From the NCBI RefSeq assembly GCF_029269825.1, contig NZ_JARJHU010000005.1, positions 434,001 to 498,000 of the forward strand: a stretch of DNA of 64,000 bases. Direction: 5' to 3'. Of this stretch, positions 32,383 through 42,104 are shown one piece after another (within the stretch, counting starts at the first letter, position 1; every line of letters starts with the position of its first letter). The translations under genes and the position numbers were made by a program. The notes below the pieces were generated by a model. That model ran no database searches. It saw only the letters and a list, made by a program, of their open reading frames with translations, and was not told where the DNA came from. Source of the DNA: Pedobacter sp. JY14-1. GTDB taxonomy: Bacteria > Bacteroidota > Bacteroidia > Sphingobacteriales > Sphingobacteriaceae.

Positions 32383-33323
32383 AGCGCTTCCGGCTTTCTG
32401 AGCCCGCGCGCGATCAGCATCGCCCCGATCTGCCGCACCAGGTCTACCGATGCCTCGATCTCGTCCTTCTGGATCGCGACGCTTTCGATATTGAACCCAA
32501 AGGGGACACAGCGTTCCGCACAAAAGGCCATGAGTTCGGCCGCGTTGTCCAGGCAGACCTTCACCGACCGCTCCAGCATGTCGTCTGCGTGCTTCAGTTC
32601 CTCCTTCAGGTCTTCAGGGATATGTATGCCCAGCCATTCCATAAAATGCAGCGTTTTCAGGGACCCGCAGGCGGTCAGCGTAAAGATAATGGCCGGCGGC
32701 GGAACCTGCCGCTCCCGGCAGGTCAGGCACAGGTCATCTACGATTTTTTTGGCATAGTCCACATTGAATATGCACTGGGAAACGAAATAAGATACCCCGC
32801 TGGCGGCCTTGTCCAGGATGCGTTTGTCTTCATCCCTCAGGGCCTGGTGCCGTTCAGGAATGGTCACTGCCCCGATCACCGAACTGGCCTCATGTTTCTT
32901 CCAGAGTGCATAAGCCTCCTTTAAAGTAGTCTTCACGACAAAGTCGGGCGCAGGCACGCCGACAAACACCGGGTAAAACTGGTGTGTCTGGAGATCGTCC
33001 AGCCATCGCGAAAGCTCGGCCCCTGTAAACTTTCCCGCGGGCCGGTAAATGATCTTGGGGATCTCAAGTGCCCCCAGGTATCTGCTGGCAAAGTCAAAGG
33101 GGTCGTGTGCGTTCAGGAAGGGGAATGGTCTTTCTTCCGGGGTGCGCGCCGACTCATCCTGTACGTCATAGACGATCAGCGCGTCAATATCGAGGGGTTG
33201 CAGCCGGGCAAGCGTCCGCTGAGCAATCTCAGCGGTCCGCTCGGGGCCTGTTTCTGCTTTTGGAGGCGTAATGCCATAGGTCAATATACCGGACTGGCCC
33301 GATCTGATCTTTTGTAAAAACAT
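32343..33323 (-). CDS. methylenetetrahydrofolate reductase-family protein
   Basis: 326 residues related to the FAD-dependent MTHFR barrel. Recognisable parts: ILTYGITPPK at the start, VYDVQDESARTPEERPF, the FVSQCIFNVDYAKKIVDDL segment near the flavin site, and PPPAIIFTLTACGS. It would supply 5-methyl-THF for methionine synthesis. It starts 10 bases after the metE stop on the same strand, so the two are an operon. Slightly longer than E. coli MetF and divergent, so I leave the symbol empty. Confidence 0.82.
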   Translation of the reverse strand: MFLQKIRSGQSGILTYGITPPKAETGPERTAEIAQRTLARLQPLDIDALIVYDVQDESARTPEERPFPFLNAHDPFDFASRYLGALEIPKIIYRPAGKFTGAELSRWLDDLQTHQFYPVFVGVPAPDFVVKTTLKEAYALWKKHEASSVIGAVTIPERHQALRDEDKRILDKAASGVSYFVSQCIFNVDYAKKIVDDLCLTCRERQVPPPAIIFTLTACGSLKTLHFMEWLGIHIPEDLKEELKHADDMLERSVKVCLDNAAELMAFCAERCVPFGFNIESVAIQKDEIEASVDLVRQIGAMLIARGLRKPEALYLPDNTPEISVL

Positions 33324-33333
33324 CTTTATCTGC

Positions 33334-35622
33334 TTAACTGATCTTTTCCCGTACCGCTCTGGCGGCGGCCACCATGTTTTCCAGTGCTGCTTTCGTTTCC
33401 GGCCATTTACGTGTCTTCAGTCCGCAGTCAGGGTTCACCCACAGGTTTTGCGCAGGCAGCAGGTCAGCTGCTTTGGTCAGCAGGGAAACCATCTCCTCTT
33501 TGCCGGGCACGCGCGGCGAGTGGATATCATATACGCCGGGCCCGATCTCGTTGGGATATTCAAAATGGGCAAAGGCCTGCAGCAGTTCCATCTGCGAGCG
33601 CGACGTCTCGATCGTGATCACATCTGCGTCCATCGCGGCAATGTGCTCGATGATGTCATTGAATTCGCTGTAGCACATATGGGTATGGATCTGAGTCGTA
33701 TCCGCTACCCCGCTCGCCGTTACCCGGAAGGACTTTACCGCCCAGTCCAGGTAATGCGGCCGCTTTGCCCTGCGCAAAGGCAGGCCTTCCCGGATGGCAG
33801 CCTCATCGATCTGGATGATACCGATACCTGCCTTCTCCAGGGCCAGTACCTCATCGCGGATCGCCAGTGCGATCTGGTACGTGGTAACCTCACGCGGCTG
33901 GTCATCCCGCACAAAAGACCATTGCAGGATCGTCACCGGGCCGGTCAGCATGCCCTTCATTAATTTTTCCGTCTGCGCCGCGGCGAAGGTGGTCCAGCGC
34001 ACAGTCATGTCCGCAGGGCGGCTGACATCGCCGTAGATGACCGGCGGCTTCACACAGCGGCTGCCGTAACTCTGTACCCAGCCGTTCCGGGTAAACAGGA
34101 ATCCGTCCAGCTGCTCGCCGAAATACTCTACCATATCGTTGCGTTCGAACTCCCCATGGACCAGCACGTCAAGGCCGATCTCCTCCTGCCAGCGGATCGT
34201 GTCTATGGTCGCCCTTTCAATTTCCTGCCCGTATTGCTCCGGTGTCAGGTCACCCTTCTTGAACCGGGCACGCAACTGGCGGATCTCGTCCGTCTGCGGA
34301 AATGAGCCGATGGTCGTGGTGGGGAATGCCGGCAGCTTGAACCGCTCCCGGTGCAGCAGCTGGCGTACCGGGAATGCGCTGTTGCGGGTCGCGTCGGCTT
34401 CGGTGATCGCGGCAACGCGGTCCCTGACCGCCGGTTTGTGCACTTTTCCGGAATTGCGCCTGCGCTCAATGGCCGCCCTGTTCGCTTCCAGCAGTTCGGT
34501 ATGGCCTTCGGTGATCTGCTTCAGTTCAGCGACTTCGTTCAGCTTCTGCCGGGCAAATGCCATCCAGTTCCTGATCTCCGGGTCAATAGCAGTTTCCTGG
34601 TCCAGGTCGATCGGGCTGTGCAGCAGCGAGCATGATGGGGCAATGATCACCCGGTCTGCACCGAGCTTTTGCGTGGCCTTTTTTATCAGCGCCAGCGATT
34701 TTTCATAATCGTTCTTCCATACATTGCGGCCGTCAACCACGCCAAGGGATAGCTGAAGTCCTTCGGGCACCAGGGCCAGTACTTCGTCCAGTTGCTCAGG
34801 CGCACGGACCAGATCAATGTGCAATGCTGCAACCGGAAGGTTCACCGCCACCTGCGTATTGTCCAGCAGGGCCTCAAAATAAGTGGCGACCAGCAGCTTC
34901 ACGTCCGTCACGCGGTGAGCAATGGTCTCGTACGCATATTCAAAGGCTTCCTTGTCATTTTTGGACAGGTCAAGGGCCAGGCAGGGCTCATCGATCTGTA
35001 TCCATTCCGCGCCCTGCTCCTTCAACCGGTTGATGATCTCTACATAGACAGGTACCAGCTGCCGGATCAGGTCAATGCGCTCAAAGCCCGCTTCCTTCTC
35101 CTTACCCAGCAGCAGATAGCTCACCGGGCCAACCAGTACCGGTTTGGCCTTTTCACCAAGCTGCTGTCTTGCGGCTGCATACTCGGCAAACACTTTCCCC
35201 GAAGACAGGCGGAACTGCTGCTGTGCGGTAAACTCCGGCACGATATAATGGTAATTGGTATCGAGCCATTTGGTCATTTCCATCGCGGTAATGTCCAGGC
35301 CGTCCTTCTGGTAACCGCGGGCCATAGCAAAATAAAGGTCGATCTCCCGGTTGCCTGCAATCTGGCCGACCGGGGCATAACGTTCGGGAACTGCCCCCAG
35401 CAGCAAACTGGTATCCAGCACCTGGTCATAAAAGCTGAAGTCATTGCAGGGGATCAGGTCGATACCGGCATCCAGTTGTGTCTTCCAGTTGTCTTCCCTG
35501 ATCTTCCGCCCGGCTTCGTGGAGTTCATCCAGGCCGATCTTGCCCGCCCAGTATTGTTCACAGGCTTTCTTTAATTGTCTTTGGGCACCGATCCGCGGGT
35601 AACCCAGGTTTTGCGTTAGCAT
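33334..35622 (-). CDS. metE: cobalamin-independent methionine synthase MetE
   Basis: 762 residues, full length. Catalyses methyl transfer from 5-methyl-THF triglutamate to homocysteine in the cytosol. The N-terminal barrel begins LGYPRIGAQRQLKKACEQYW. The C-terminal barrel has the zinc ligands in THMCYSEF (His, Cys) and PDCGLKTR (Cys), and the substrate segment TTTIGSFPQTDEIRQLR. It reads away from an Lrp/AsnC gene (35830-36291). No cobalamin or SAM riboswitch is visible in the 207-base divergent gap. Confidence 0.97.
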   Translation of the reverse strand: MLTQNLGYPRIGAQRQLKKACEQYWAGKIGLDELHEAGRKIREDNWKTQLDAGIDLIPCNDFSFYDQVLDTSLLLGAVPERYAPVGQIAGNREIDLYFAMARGYQKDGLDITAMEMTKWLDTNYHYIVPEFTAQQQFRLSSGKVFAEYAAARQQLGEKAKPVLVGPVSYLLLGKEKEAGFERIDLIRQLVPVYVEIINRLKEQGAEWIQIDEPCLALDLSKNDKEAFEYAYETIAHRVTDVKLLVATYFEALLDNTQVAVNLPVAALHIDLVRAPEQLDEVLALVPEGLQLSLGVVDGRNVWKNDYEKSLALIKKATQKLGADRVIIAPSCSLLHSPIDLDQETAIDPEIRNWMAFARQKLNEVAELKQITEGHTELLEANRAAIERRRNSGKVHKPAVRDRVAAITEADATRNSAFPVRQLLHRERFKLPAFPTTTIGSFPQTDEIRQLRARFKKGDLTPEQYGQEIERATIDTIRWQEEIGLDVLVHGEFERNDMVEYFGEQLDGFLFTRNGWVQSYGSRCVKPPVIYGDVSRPADMTVRWTTFAAAQTEKLMKGMLTGPVTILQWSFVRDDQPREVTTYQIALAIRDEVLALEKAGIGIIQIDEAAIREGLPLRRAKRPHYLDWAVKSFRVTASGVADTTQIHTHMCYSEFNDIIEHIAAMDADVITIETSRSQMELLQAFAHFEYPNEIGPGVYDIHSPRVPGKEEMVSLLTKAADLLPAQNLWVNPDCGLKTRKWPETKAALENMVAAARAVREKIS

Positions 35623-35757
35623 TTCTTTCTATTTGATTAAGGTAAAAATCTTGATAAACCGAACGATCATCTGCTTCCGGAAAGAACGATGATCTGGACA
35701 AAACTAGATATAAAAGATTTTAGACCTGTAATTACAAATAAATTCAGTGTTTTAATC

Positions 35758-35765
35758 TATATTTG
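35758..35765 (+). promoter_or_regulatory. TATATTTG promoter box of the Lrp-type gene
   Basis: Exact TAnnTTTG match 64 bases upstream of the regulator's ATG. The surrounding gap also holds the metE promoter on the other strand. Confidence 0.55.
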
Positions 35766-35829
35766 AACATATAACAGAAAAATATACTTCAACAACCCGG
35801 TAATACACACCGGAAAAGAAAAATATACT

Positions 35830-36291
35830 ATGGAAGATCTGGACGAAACCGACAAACAGCTGCTCAATCTTCTAGGACAGGACTCCAAACAGACCATCAG
35901 GGAACTCGCCGCCAGGGTCAATCTTTCGGCATCCCCGGTTTTTGAAAGGGTACGGCGCCTGGAGGCCAACGGCTATATCAAGAAATACATTGCCGTCATC
36001 GACGCTGAAAAAATGAATTACGGGCTGATCATTTTCTGCAATATCCGGCTGAAGCAGCACGACAAGAGCATCGGGCATGAATTTGTGACCGACATCATGC
36101 GCCTCGACGAAGTGGTCGAATGTTACAACATTTCCGGCGACTACGACTTTCTCCTCAAGGTCTACGCACGTGACATGAAGCATTACCAGGATTTCGTTTT
36201 CAACAAGCTCGGCTCCGTCAAAAGCATCGGCAGTACCCACAGCACCTTCGTCATGTGCGAGAACAAGAATTCCTACAACATCAACTTCTGA
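35830..36291 (+). CDS. Lrp/AsnC-family transcriptional regulator
   Basis: 153 residues. HTH at about 5-55 (DETDKQLLNLLGQDSKQTIRELAARVNLS, PVFERVRRLEANGYI), RAM ligand domain at about 70-145 (VVECYNISGDYDFLLKVYARDM). Divergent from metE/metF, so methionine or a related amino acid is the likely effector and the metE operon the likely target. The sequence does not show which. Confidence 0.93.
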   Translation: MEDLDETDKQLLNLLGQDSKQTIRELAARVNLSASPVFERVRRLEANGYIKKYIAVIDAEKMNYGLIIFCNIRLKQHDKSIGHEFVTDIMRLDEVVECYNISGDYDFLLKVYARDMKHYQDFVFNKLGSVKSIGSTHSTFVMCENKNSYNINF

Positions 36292-36295
36292 TCCA

Positions 36296-36736
36296 TCAAT
36301 ACTTCCTGCCGAAGGCAGAGAGCACCAGGCCGGTGACCAGTGCGCCGAAAAGATAATAGCCCACCGTCATTGCCTTGATCTCATCGGTTTTCGCAACAGA
36401 CTTGGGGTTCAGGCCCAGCGGTTCGGGCAGCTTCACCGCACCGACGCCTGCCAGCAGCCCCATGGCGATAGCCTTCGTCCAGATGTGCCTTCTCCGTCCG
36501 CTGCCGATGAGGCTGTAATACAGCGTATTCGATAAGATATCACCGGCCAGGGTGAGGTTATAAAGCTCGTCCTTGTCGGTAATGTTGCCGCCGAAATGCC
36601 TGACCGTCTTTTGTAGTGCCTGCTCACCCAGGAAATCGATCCTTGGGGTGGTGCGCTTGTTTTTCAGCGATTCATGCAGGATATTCAGGGCAAGTGCCCC
36701 GCACAGCCCCGCAAATAAGTTACCGATCTTTGCCAT
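36296..36736 (-). CDS. small membrane protein of unknown function
   Basis: 146 residues from ATG 36736 (the longer frame starts inside the upstream promoter region). Hydrophobic segments near 7-22, 75-90, 98-112 and 122-140. MAKIGNLFAGLCGALALNILHESLKN begins a family that I know only as hypothetical in Sphingobacteria. It ends 4 bases from the convergent Lrp gene. Confidence 0.65.
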   Translation of the reverse strand: MAKIGNLFAGLCGALALNILHESLKNKRTTPRIDFLGEQALQKTVRHFGGNITDKDELYNLTLAGDILSNTLYYSLIGSGRRRHIWTKAIAMGLLAGVGAVKLPEPLGLNPKSVAKTDEIKAMTVGYYLFGALVTGLVLSAFGRKY

Positions 36737-36824
36737 AATCAGATGATTAAAAAAGTATTTTGTAACTATAACAATCAAACTCCCGAGGGGTTTGTTATAC
36801 TTGCACACCTAGCATACACCCATC

Positions 36825-37760
36825 ATGATGAAGACATCCGGAGTACTTTCCCGCAGTAAATTATTGCTCAGCCTTGCTGCCCTGAGCTTGCTGCTAACCA
36901 CTTCCTGCAAAAAAGACAGGAAGGAAGAAGCAAAGGCAAGCGAGACCATCAGCGACATCAGCTACGGGGCGTCAGTACAGCAAAAGATGGACGTCTATCT
37001 TCCGGAAGGCCGCAATGCGGAAACCCGGGTCATTTTCTTTATCCATGGCGGCGGTTTCTTCAGCGGCGACAAGGCCAACCTTTCCGCCATCGCCCGGGAG
37101 TTGTCTGCAAAGGGATTCGCTGTCTTTAACATCAATTACCGCCTTGTCGACATCACAGGCGTGTTGAATAACCCACCTGCGCACCAGCCGAGCGTGGTGA
37201 AGATCGCCGACCAGTTGGAAGACATCCGCATGGCCGTAAACCTTGCCCTTTCCAAATCCGGCGAATGGACCTTTCGCCGGGACCATTGGTACATCGCCGG
37301 ACATAGCGCGGGCGGCACCCTCGCCATGCTCTATGCGTACGGTGACCAAAACAAGGGTCAGTTTCGGGCGGTGGCTAACCTGGCAGGTGCTACGAACTTC
37401 GCGTTCAGCGACGAATCGGAACTCGGCCAGTTTGATCCGAAGATCATCGAAGTGATTTACCGGGCCGTCGGCGCAGAACCCAGGAACGAAAACAAGCTGG
37501 CCTATATGGCCGTCAGCCCCTACTGGGTGGTCAGCCGGGGCAAGGGAATCCCCACCCTGAACATCCGCCCCCAATTCAACCAGGTTTATGACTTACCCGA
37601 TGGCAGCCAGGCAGAATACCAGAGATTTACCGACCTGCTGAACGCAAAATCAGTAGTCAATAAATGGGTCGAGGTTACCGGGGCAGACCATGGTTTTTCA
37701 CGGCCCGCCGACCAGCAACTGGTACTCCATGAAACGGTCAGCTTCTTCGATGGACATTAA
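36825..37760 (+). CDS. lipoprotein alpha/beta-hydrolase (esterase/BD-FAE type)
   Basis: 311 residues, lipobox LLLTTSCKKD. The hydrolase fold begins with VIFFIHGGGFFSGD (oxyanion HGGG). The nucleophile Ser is in AGHSAGGTLA, and the terminal His is in TGADHGFSRPADQQ, fitting carboxylesterases of the BD-FAE/hormone-sensitive-lipase group. Exported and probably facing the periplasm or surface; substrate unknown, though a deacylating role on glycans is common. Confidence 0.88.
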   Translation: MMKTSGVLSRSKLLLSLAALSLLLTTSCKKDRKEEAKASETISDISYGASVQQKMDVYLPEGRNAETRVIFFIHGGGFFSGDKANLSAIARELSAKGFAVFNINYRLVDITGVLNNPPAHQPSVVKIADQLEDIRMAVNLALSKSGEWTFRRDHWYIAGHSAGGTLAMLYAYGDQNKGQFRAVANLAGATNFAFSDESELGQFDPKIIEVIYRAVGAEPRNENKLAYMAVSPYWVVSRGKGIPTLNIRPQFNQVYDLPDGSQAEYQRFTDLLNAKSVVNKWVEVTGADHGFSRPADQQLVLHETVSFFDGH

Positions 37761-37786
37761 ACCCTGAAAATGACCGGATATTTTTT

Positions 37787-37893
37787 TAAATTTGCAGCGC
37801 ACTAACACCCCCCGCATGTAGGATTAAAATTTCTTTCGCAAAATAGATCGGCAGCCCAGGCTGTCATGGTTTCATTTTACAAATAGAAATTTT
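37787..37893 (+). promoter_or_regulatory. ABC-F leader: promoter, start-stop codon pair, hairpins and MVSFYK leader peptide
   Basis: A TAAATTTG box lies at 37787-37794. Downstream, ATG-TAG (37816-37821) forms a start-stop pair. TAAAATTTCT (37825-37834) is exactly complementary to AGAAATTTTA (37885-37894), the second arm covering the ABC-F start region. Inside are AAAAT/ATTTT arms and CAGC-CCAG-GCTG. A six-codon ORF, MVSFYK (37866-37886), ends 7 bases before the ABC-F ATG. The layout resembles ribosome-stalling attenuators of resistance ABC-F and erm genes; this is inference from structure. Confidence 0.65.
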
Positions 37894-39510
37894 ATGCTGA
37901 TCCTACAGGACATCACTTATCTCCATCCGAACCAGGACGTGTTGTTCAGCAACATTTCCCTGAAACTCAATACCCACGACAAAGCGGCGCTGACCGGCAA
38001 TAACGGTACGGGAAAATCTACGCTGTTGCAAATCGCCGCTGGCAGGCTAAAACCCGCCGCGGGAACTTTAACCGTGCCCGAAACGCCCTGGTACATTCCT
38101 CAGCTGACTGACCAGTACAATCACCTCAGCATCGCAGAGGTACTGGGCGTAGACCGCAAACTGAAGGCATTCCGGGAAATCATCGACGGCCACATGAACG
38201 AAGACAACCTGGCCCTGCTCAATGAAGACTGGACGATCGAAGAACGGAGTCAGGAAGCCCTCGCCCGCTGGGGCCTGGACGGGATCAGCCCGGACAGAAA
38301 GCTGGGATCGCTCAGCGGCGGACAGAAAACAAAGGTCTTCCTTGCCGGGATCCAGATTCATCAGCCACAGCTGGTACTGATGGATGAGCCGAGCAACCAC
38401 CTGGACGGCAAGGCCAGGGCACAGCTTTACGAATACCTTACCACATGCAGGGAAACCCTGCTGGTGGTCAGCCACGACCGCAGCCTGCTGAACCTGCTGG
38501 ATAAGACCTATGAGCTCAGCAACAAAGGGATCACCTGTTTTGGCGGCAATTATGAGTTTTATGCCAGTCAGAAGGCCATCGCACGTGAAGCACTTGACCA
38601 CGACCTGAAGGAACAGGAAAAGGAATTGCGCAAGGCCGGGGCGGCGGAGCGGGAGACGCTCGACCGCAAACAGAAACTGGATGCCCGGGGAAAGAAAAAA
38701 CAGGAAAAGGCAGGACTGCCCACCATATCCATGAATACCCTCCGCAATAATGCGGAAAAAAGTGCGGCCAGGCTAAAAAACACCCATGGTGAAAAAAAGG
38801 AGCAATTGCTCAGCGGCCTCAGGCAGCTCCGCGCCGGCCTGCCCCCGGAGGAACACATCAGGCTGGACCTGGAAGATCCCGCGCTACATTCCGGAAAAGT
38901 GCGCTTCAGTGCCGAAAACATCAATTACGATTACGGGCTGGGGCAGCTCTGGTCACGCGACCTTAGCTTTGACATCCGCAGCGGAGATCGGATACTCCTC
39001 AGCGGGGAGAACGGTTCGGGAAAGACGACCCTGATCCGCATCATCCTGGGCGAACTGGAACCAGGGGCAGGCCGCATTTTCAGGACAGATGCCAGTACCC
39101 TGTACATCGACCAGGATTATTCGCTCATCGACAGCCGCTATACAGTTTATGAACAGGCACAGCATTTCAATACCGGTAAACTGCAGGAACACGAGATCAG
39201 GACCCGGCTGAACCGCTTTCTCTTTGGCAGGGAAGACTTAGACAAGCCCTGTAACGCACTCAGCGGCGGGGAAAGGATGAGGCTGACACTTTGTGCGCTG
39301 AGCATACGCGACCAGGCACCGGATATGATCGTCCTCGATGAGCCCACCAATAACCTGGATATCGGCAATATAGAGGTCCTCACCGGGGCCATCAGCAGCT
39401 ACAGGGGGACACTGTTGGTGGTATCCCACGATGCTTACTTCATCAGGGCACTCAACCTGGCCTTTAGGCTGTCCACCACATCGGGAGATAAAACATCGTT
39501 GTCCTGGTAG
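37894..39510 (+). CDS. ABC-F family ATPase
   Basis: 538 residues, no membrane segments. Two ATPase halves: Walker A GNNGTGKST, signature LSGGQKTKVFLA and Walker B LVLMDEPSNHLD in the first; GENGSGKTT, LSGGERMRLTLC and MIVLDEPTNNLD in the second. A charged helical linker (about 230-325, KEQEKELRKAGAAERETLDRK) joins them. ABC-F proteins act on the ribosome, as translation factors or as drug-displacing protection proteins. The attenuator-like leader favours the latter, but substrate class cannot be assigned. Confidence 0.93.
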   Translation: MLILQDITYLHPNQDVLFSNISLKLNTHDKAALTGNNGTGKSTLLQIAAGRLKPAAGTLTVPETPWYIPQLTDQYNHLSIAEVLGVDRKLKAFREIIDGHMNEDNLALLNEDWTIEERSQEALARWGLDGISPDRKLGSLSGGQKTKVFLAGIQIHQPQLVLMDEPSNHLDGKARAQLYEYLTTCRETLLVVSHDRSLLNLLDKTYELSNKGITCFGGNYEFYASQKAIAREALDHDLKEQEKELRKAGAAERETLDRKQKLDARGKKKQEKAGLPTISMNTLRNNAEKSAARLKNTHGEKKEQLLSGLRQLRAGLPPEEHIRLDLEDPALHSGKVRFSAENINYDYGLGQLWSRDLSFDIRSGDRILLSGENGSGKTTLIRIILGELEPGAGRIFRTDASTLYIDQDYSLIDSRYTVYEQAQHFNTGKLQEHEIRTRLNRFLFGREDLDKPCNALSGGERMRLTLCALSIRDQAPDMIVLDEPTNNLDIGNIEVLTGAISSYRGTLLVVSHDAYFIRALNLAFRLSTTSGDKTSLSW

Positions 39511-39647
39511 GCCATATCCTGTACCAGGTACTCTATGAGCAACCAGGAACGGTCTACGATGGACGCCAAAGGCCTCATCACCGGGCCGGCAGCATGCTGG
39601 CCCGACGGATCGGGGAACAGACGGTAGGTTTTGGACTGACTGGTCAT
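39435..39647 (-). CDS. possible small protein convergent with the ABC-F gene
   Basis: 70 residues from ATG 39647: MTSQSKTYRLFPDPSGQHAA, then RSWLLIEYLVQDMAYQDNDVLSPDVVDSL. It overlaps the last 25 codons of the ABC-F gene in antisense. Support is a TATATTTAC box about 25 bases upstream and a plausible composition. Not recognised. Confidence 0.42.
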   Translation of the reverse strand: MTSQSKTYRLFPDPSGQHAAGPVMRPLASIVDRSWLLIEYLVQDMAYQDNDVLSPDVVDSLKARLSALMK

Positions 39648-39755
39648 AACAATAGGTTTATAGTTGTAAATATAATGATAATCAGGTGGTCTGCAATACC
39701 TGTCTTTCAACAGAAATGATTATTTTGGTTGTTCATACACATTGAAGCTAACCAA

Positions 39756-42080
39756 ATGAGACCCGACCTCTTCAGGCAATTGTTCCTGCTTATCCTGCTG
39801 TGGCTTGTGTTGCCGCAAAAAGGCTCCGCAAAGCCAGGTATTGTTAAACATCGCGATCTTTCCGCCTCAGCTGCCCGGTGGATCGCTCCCGCAACGGATG
39901 CCAGCCAGCCCAATACCTGGATGGCCTGCCGGAAGACGTTCAACCTGGGCCGCAGACCCGCCAGCGTAATGGCCCGTATTGCTGCCGACAGCAAATACTG
40001 GCTGTGGGTAAACGGGAAGATGCTTGTCTTTGAAGGTGGCCTCAAACGCGGCCCGGACCCTGAAAACACCTATACAGACCAGGCAGACCTGGCCCCTTAC
40101 CTCAAAACTGGCAGCAACGTCATTGCGGTGCTGGTCTGTTATTTCGGCAAGGAGGGCTTCTCGCACAAATCCAGCGGCAGGGCCGGGCTCTTCTTTGAAG
40201 CGGCTGCCCTGCCTGAAGTAAACAGCAACCAGAGCTGGAAATGCCAGGTGTTACCGGCCTACCAGACCGCGGCTGCCCCGCTGCCCAACTACCGCCTGCC
40301 GGAGTCGAGTATCCTGTACGATGCCCGGAAGGCTACGGATGGCTGGCAGACGGCTGCATTCAATGACAGCACCATGCCCCGGGCCAGGGAACTCGGCCCT
40401 GAAGGTTCGGCACCCTGGAACCGGCTCCTGCCCCGCCCCATTCCGCTGTTCAGGGACTTCGGGCTGAAGGCCTATCCTCAGGCGCCCGCATTCCCTTTTG
40501 TCAGCAAGGGCGACACCATCGTCTGCAACCTGCCTTACAATGCGCAGGTCACACCGTACCTGGAAATAGAGGCACCGGAAGCTGGCCGCAAGATCAGCAT
40601 GTTCACCGACAATTACCTGCTTTTCCTGAAGGGGGAAGTAAACCTGCGCTCAGAGTACATTACCCGCAAGGGACGGCAGCACTATGAAAGCCTGGGCTGG
40701 ATCAACGGGCATAAAATGTACTATGTCATCCCTGAAGGCATCAGGGTCCTCGGCCTTAAATACCGGGAGACCGGGTACGATACGGAGCTCAGCGGCAGTT
40801 TCAGCTGTGACCACGCCTTTCTGAACCAGCTCTGGCAGAAGGCACAGCGCACCCTTTACCTGAACATGCGCGACAGCTATATGGATTGCCCTGAACGCGA
40901 AAGGGCCCAGTGGACGGGAGATGCGGTGAACGAATCCGGACAGGCCTTTTATGCCCTCTCCCCCTCAAGCCATGCCCTCGGCCGCAAATGGCTGCATGAA
41001 CTGGTGGCCTGGCAGAAGAAGGACAGCAGTCTTTTTGCTCCTGCTCCCGCAGGGAACTGGGATAAGGAACTCCCCGATCAGTCTATGGCCAGCATCGGCT
41101 ACTACGGGCTCTGGAACTATTACCTGCATACCGGCGACAGGCAGACCCTCCGCGATGTCTACGATGGCGCCAGACGTTACCTGCTGGCCTGGAAGCTGAA
41201 TGACCAGGGTACGGTCATCTTCAGGCCGGGGGGCTGGACCTGGGGCGACTGGGGTGATAACCGCGACATGCTGCTGCTGTATAACCTCTGGTATTACCTG
41301 GGCCTGAAGGGCATGCAGCTGACGGCAGCCGAGATCGGGCGTACAGAAGACGCGGCGACTTACGATACGCTGATGCAGCGGTTCGCACTTTCCTTTAACC
41401 GGCAGTTCTGGAACGGCAGCGCCTACCGGGACCCTGCCTACAAGGGCCGGACGGATGACCGCACACAGGCCCTGGCCATCTTGTCGGGCATTGCCGGGGA
41501 AGAGAAATACCCTGCCCTGCTCAAAGTCTTTCAAACGGAAGCACATGCGAGTCCCTATATGGAAAAGTATGTCTTTGAAGCCATGTTTGTGATGGGACAG
41601 GAAAAGGAAGCCCTGGAACGGCATGAAAAACGCTTCAGGCCCATGGTCAGCAACCCCAGGTTCACGACCTTGTTCGAGGTCTGGGAAATGAATGATGACG
41701 GTACCGGCAACGGAACGGTAAACCATGCCTGGAGCGGTGGCGGACTGACCGTCCTTTCCCAGTACCTGTCGGGTGTGGCCCCGCTGAAACCGGGCTACAC
41801 GCAGTTCCAGGTCAAACCGCAGCCCGGTCCCCTGCAGCGTTTCGATACGAACGTTCCTTCCCGGGCGGGGAACATTAAAGTGAGCTGGAAACAGGATGGG
41901 AGCAAACAACTGATGACGCTCACCGTACCCCGGGATACAGAGGCATTCGTGACCCTGCCGGGAACAGGCTACCAGCAAATCCTGCTCAACGGCAAAGCTG
42001 CCTGGAAGAAGGGCGATGCCAGAAATCCCTTCGGAATGCTCAGGCTGAAAGGCGGAAGCTGGAAAATCGAAGCCAGTTAG
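39756..42080 (+). CDS. GH78-type alpha-L-rhamnosidase-like glycosidase
   Basis: 774 residues from ATG 39756, which gives a clear signal peptide (LFLLILLWLVLPQKGSA). N-terminal beta domains precede an (alpha/alpha)6 barrel with the family motif RDSYMDCPERERAQWTGDA, carrying the proposed acid residue, and GGWTWGDWGDNRD and FEVWEMN further on. Secreted, probably periplasmic. It opens the glycan locus, followed within 60 bases by a GH92 gene. The exact sugar is not certain; rhamnose is inferred from the family. Confidence 0.85.
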   Translation: MRPDLFRQLFLLILLWLVLPQKGSAKPGIVKHRDLSASAARWIAPATDASQPNTWMACRKTFNLGRRPASVMARIAADSKYWLWVNGKMLVFEGGLKRGPDPENTYTDQADLAPYLKTGSNVIAVLVCYFGKEGFSHKSSGRAGLFFEAAALPEVNSNQSWKCQVLPAYQTAAAPLPNYRLPESSILYDARKATDGWQTAAFNDSTMPRARELGPEGSAPWNRLLPRPIPLFRDFGLKAYPQAPAFPFVSKGDTIVCNLPYNAQVTPYLEIEAPEAGRKISMFTDNYLLFLKGEVNLRSEYITRKGRQHYESLGWINGHKMYYVIPEGIRVLGLKYRETGYDTELSGSFSCDHAFLNQLWQKAQRTLYLNMRDSYMDCPERERAQWTGDAVNESGQAFYALSPSSHALGRKWLHELVAWQKKDSSLFAPAPAGNWDKELPDQSMASIGYYGLWNYYLHTGDRQTLRDVYDGARRYLLAWKLNDQGTVIFRPGGWTWGDWGDNRDMLLLYNLWYYLGLKGMQLTAAEIGRTEDAATYDTLMQRFALSFNRQFWNGSAYRDPAYKGRTDDRTQALAILSGIAGEEKYPALLKVFQTEAHASPYMEKYVFEAMFVMGQEKEALERHEKRFRPMVSNPRFTTLFEVWEMNDDGTGNGTVNHAWSGGGLTVLSQYLSGVAPLKPGYTQFQVKPQPGPLQRFDTNVPSRAGNIKVSWKQDGSKQLMTLTVPRDTEAFVTLPGTGYQQILLNGKAAWKKGDARNPFGMLRLKGGSWKIEAS

Positions 42081-42104
42081 GTCTTGACAGTCCGGCACCA
42101 AATC

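Noticed and set aside
35623..35829. Riboswitch upstream of metE
   Set aside because: No cobalamin or SAM riboswitch core could be traced in the gap; regulation by the divergent Lrp-type protein is more likely.
39720..39750. A fifth GntR-like site before the GH78 gene
   Set aside because: The nearest match (TTGTT then ACATT) has a different spacing and imperfect arms.
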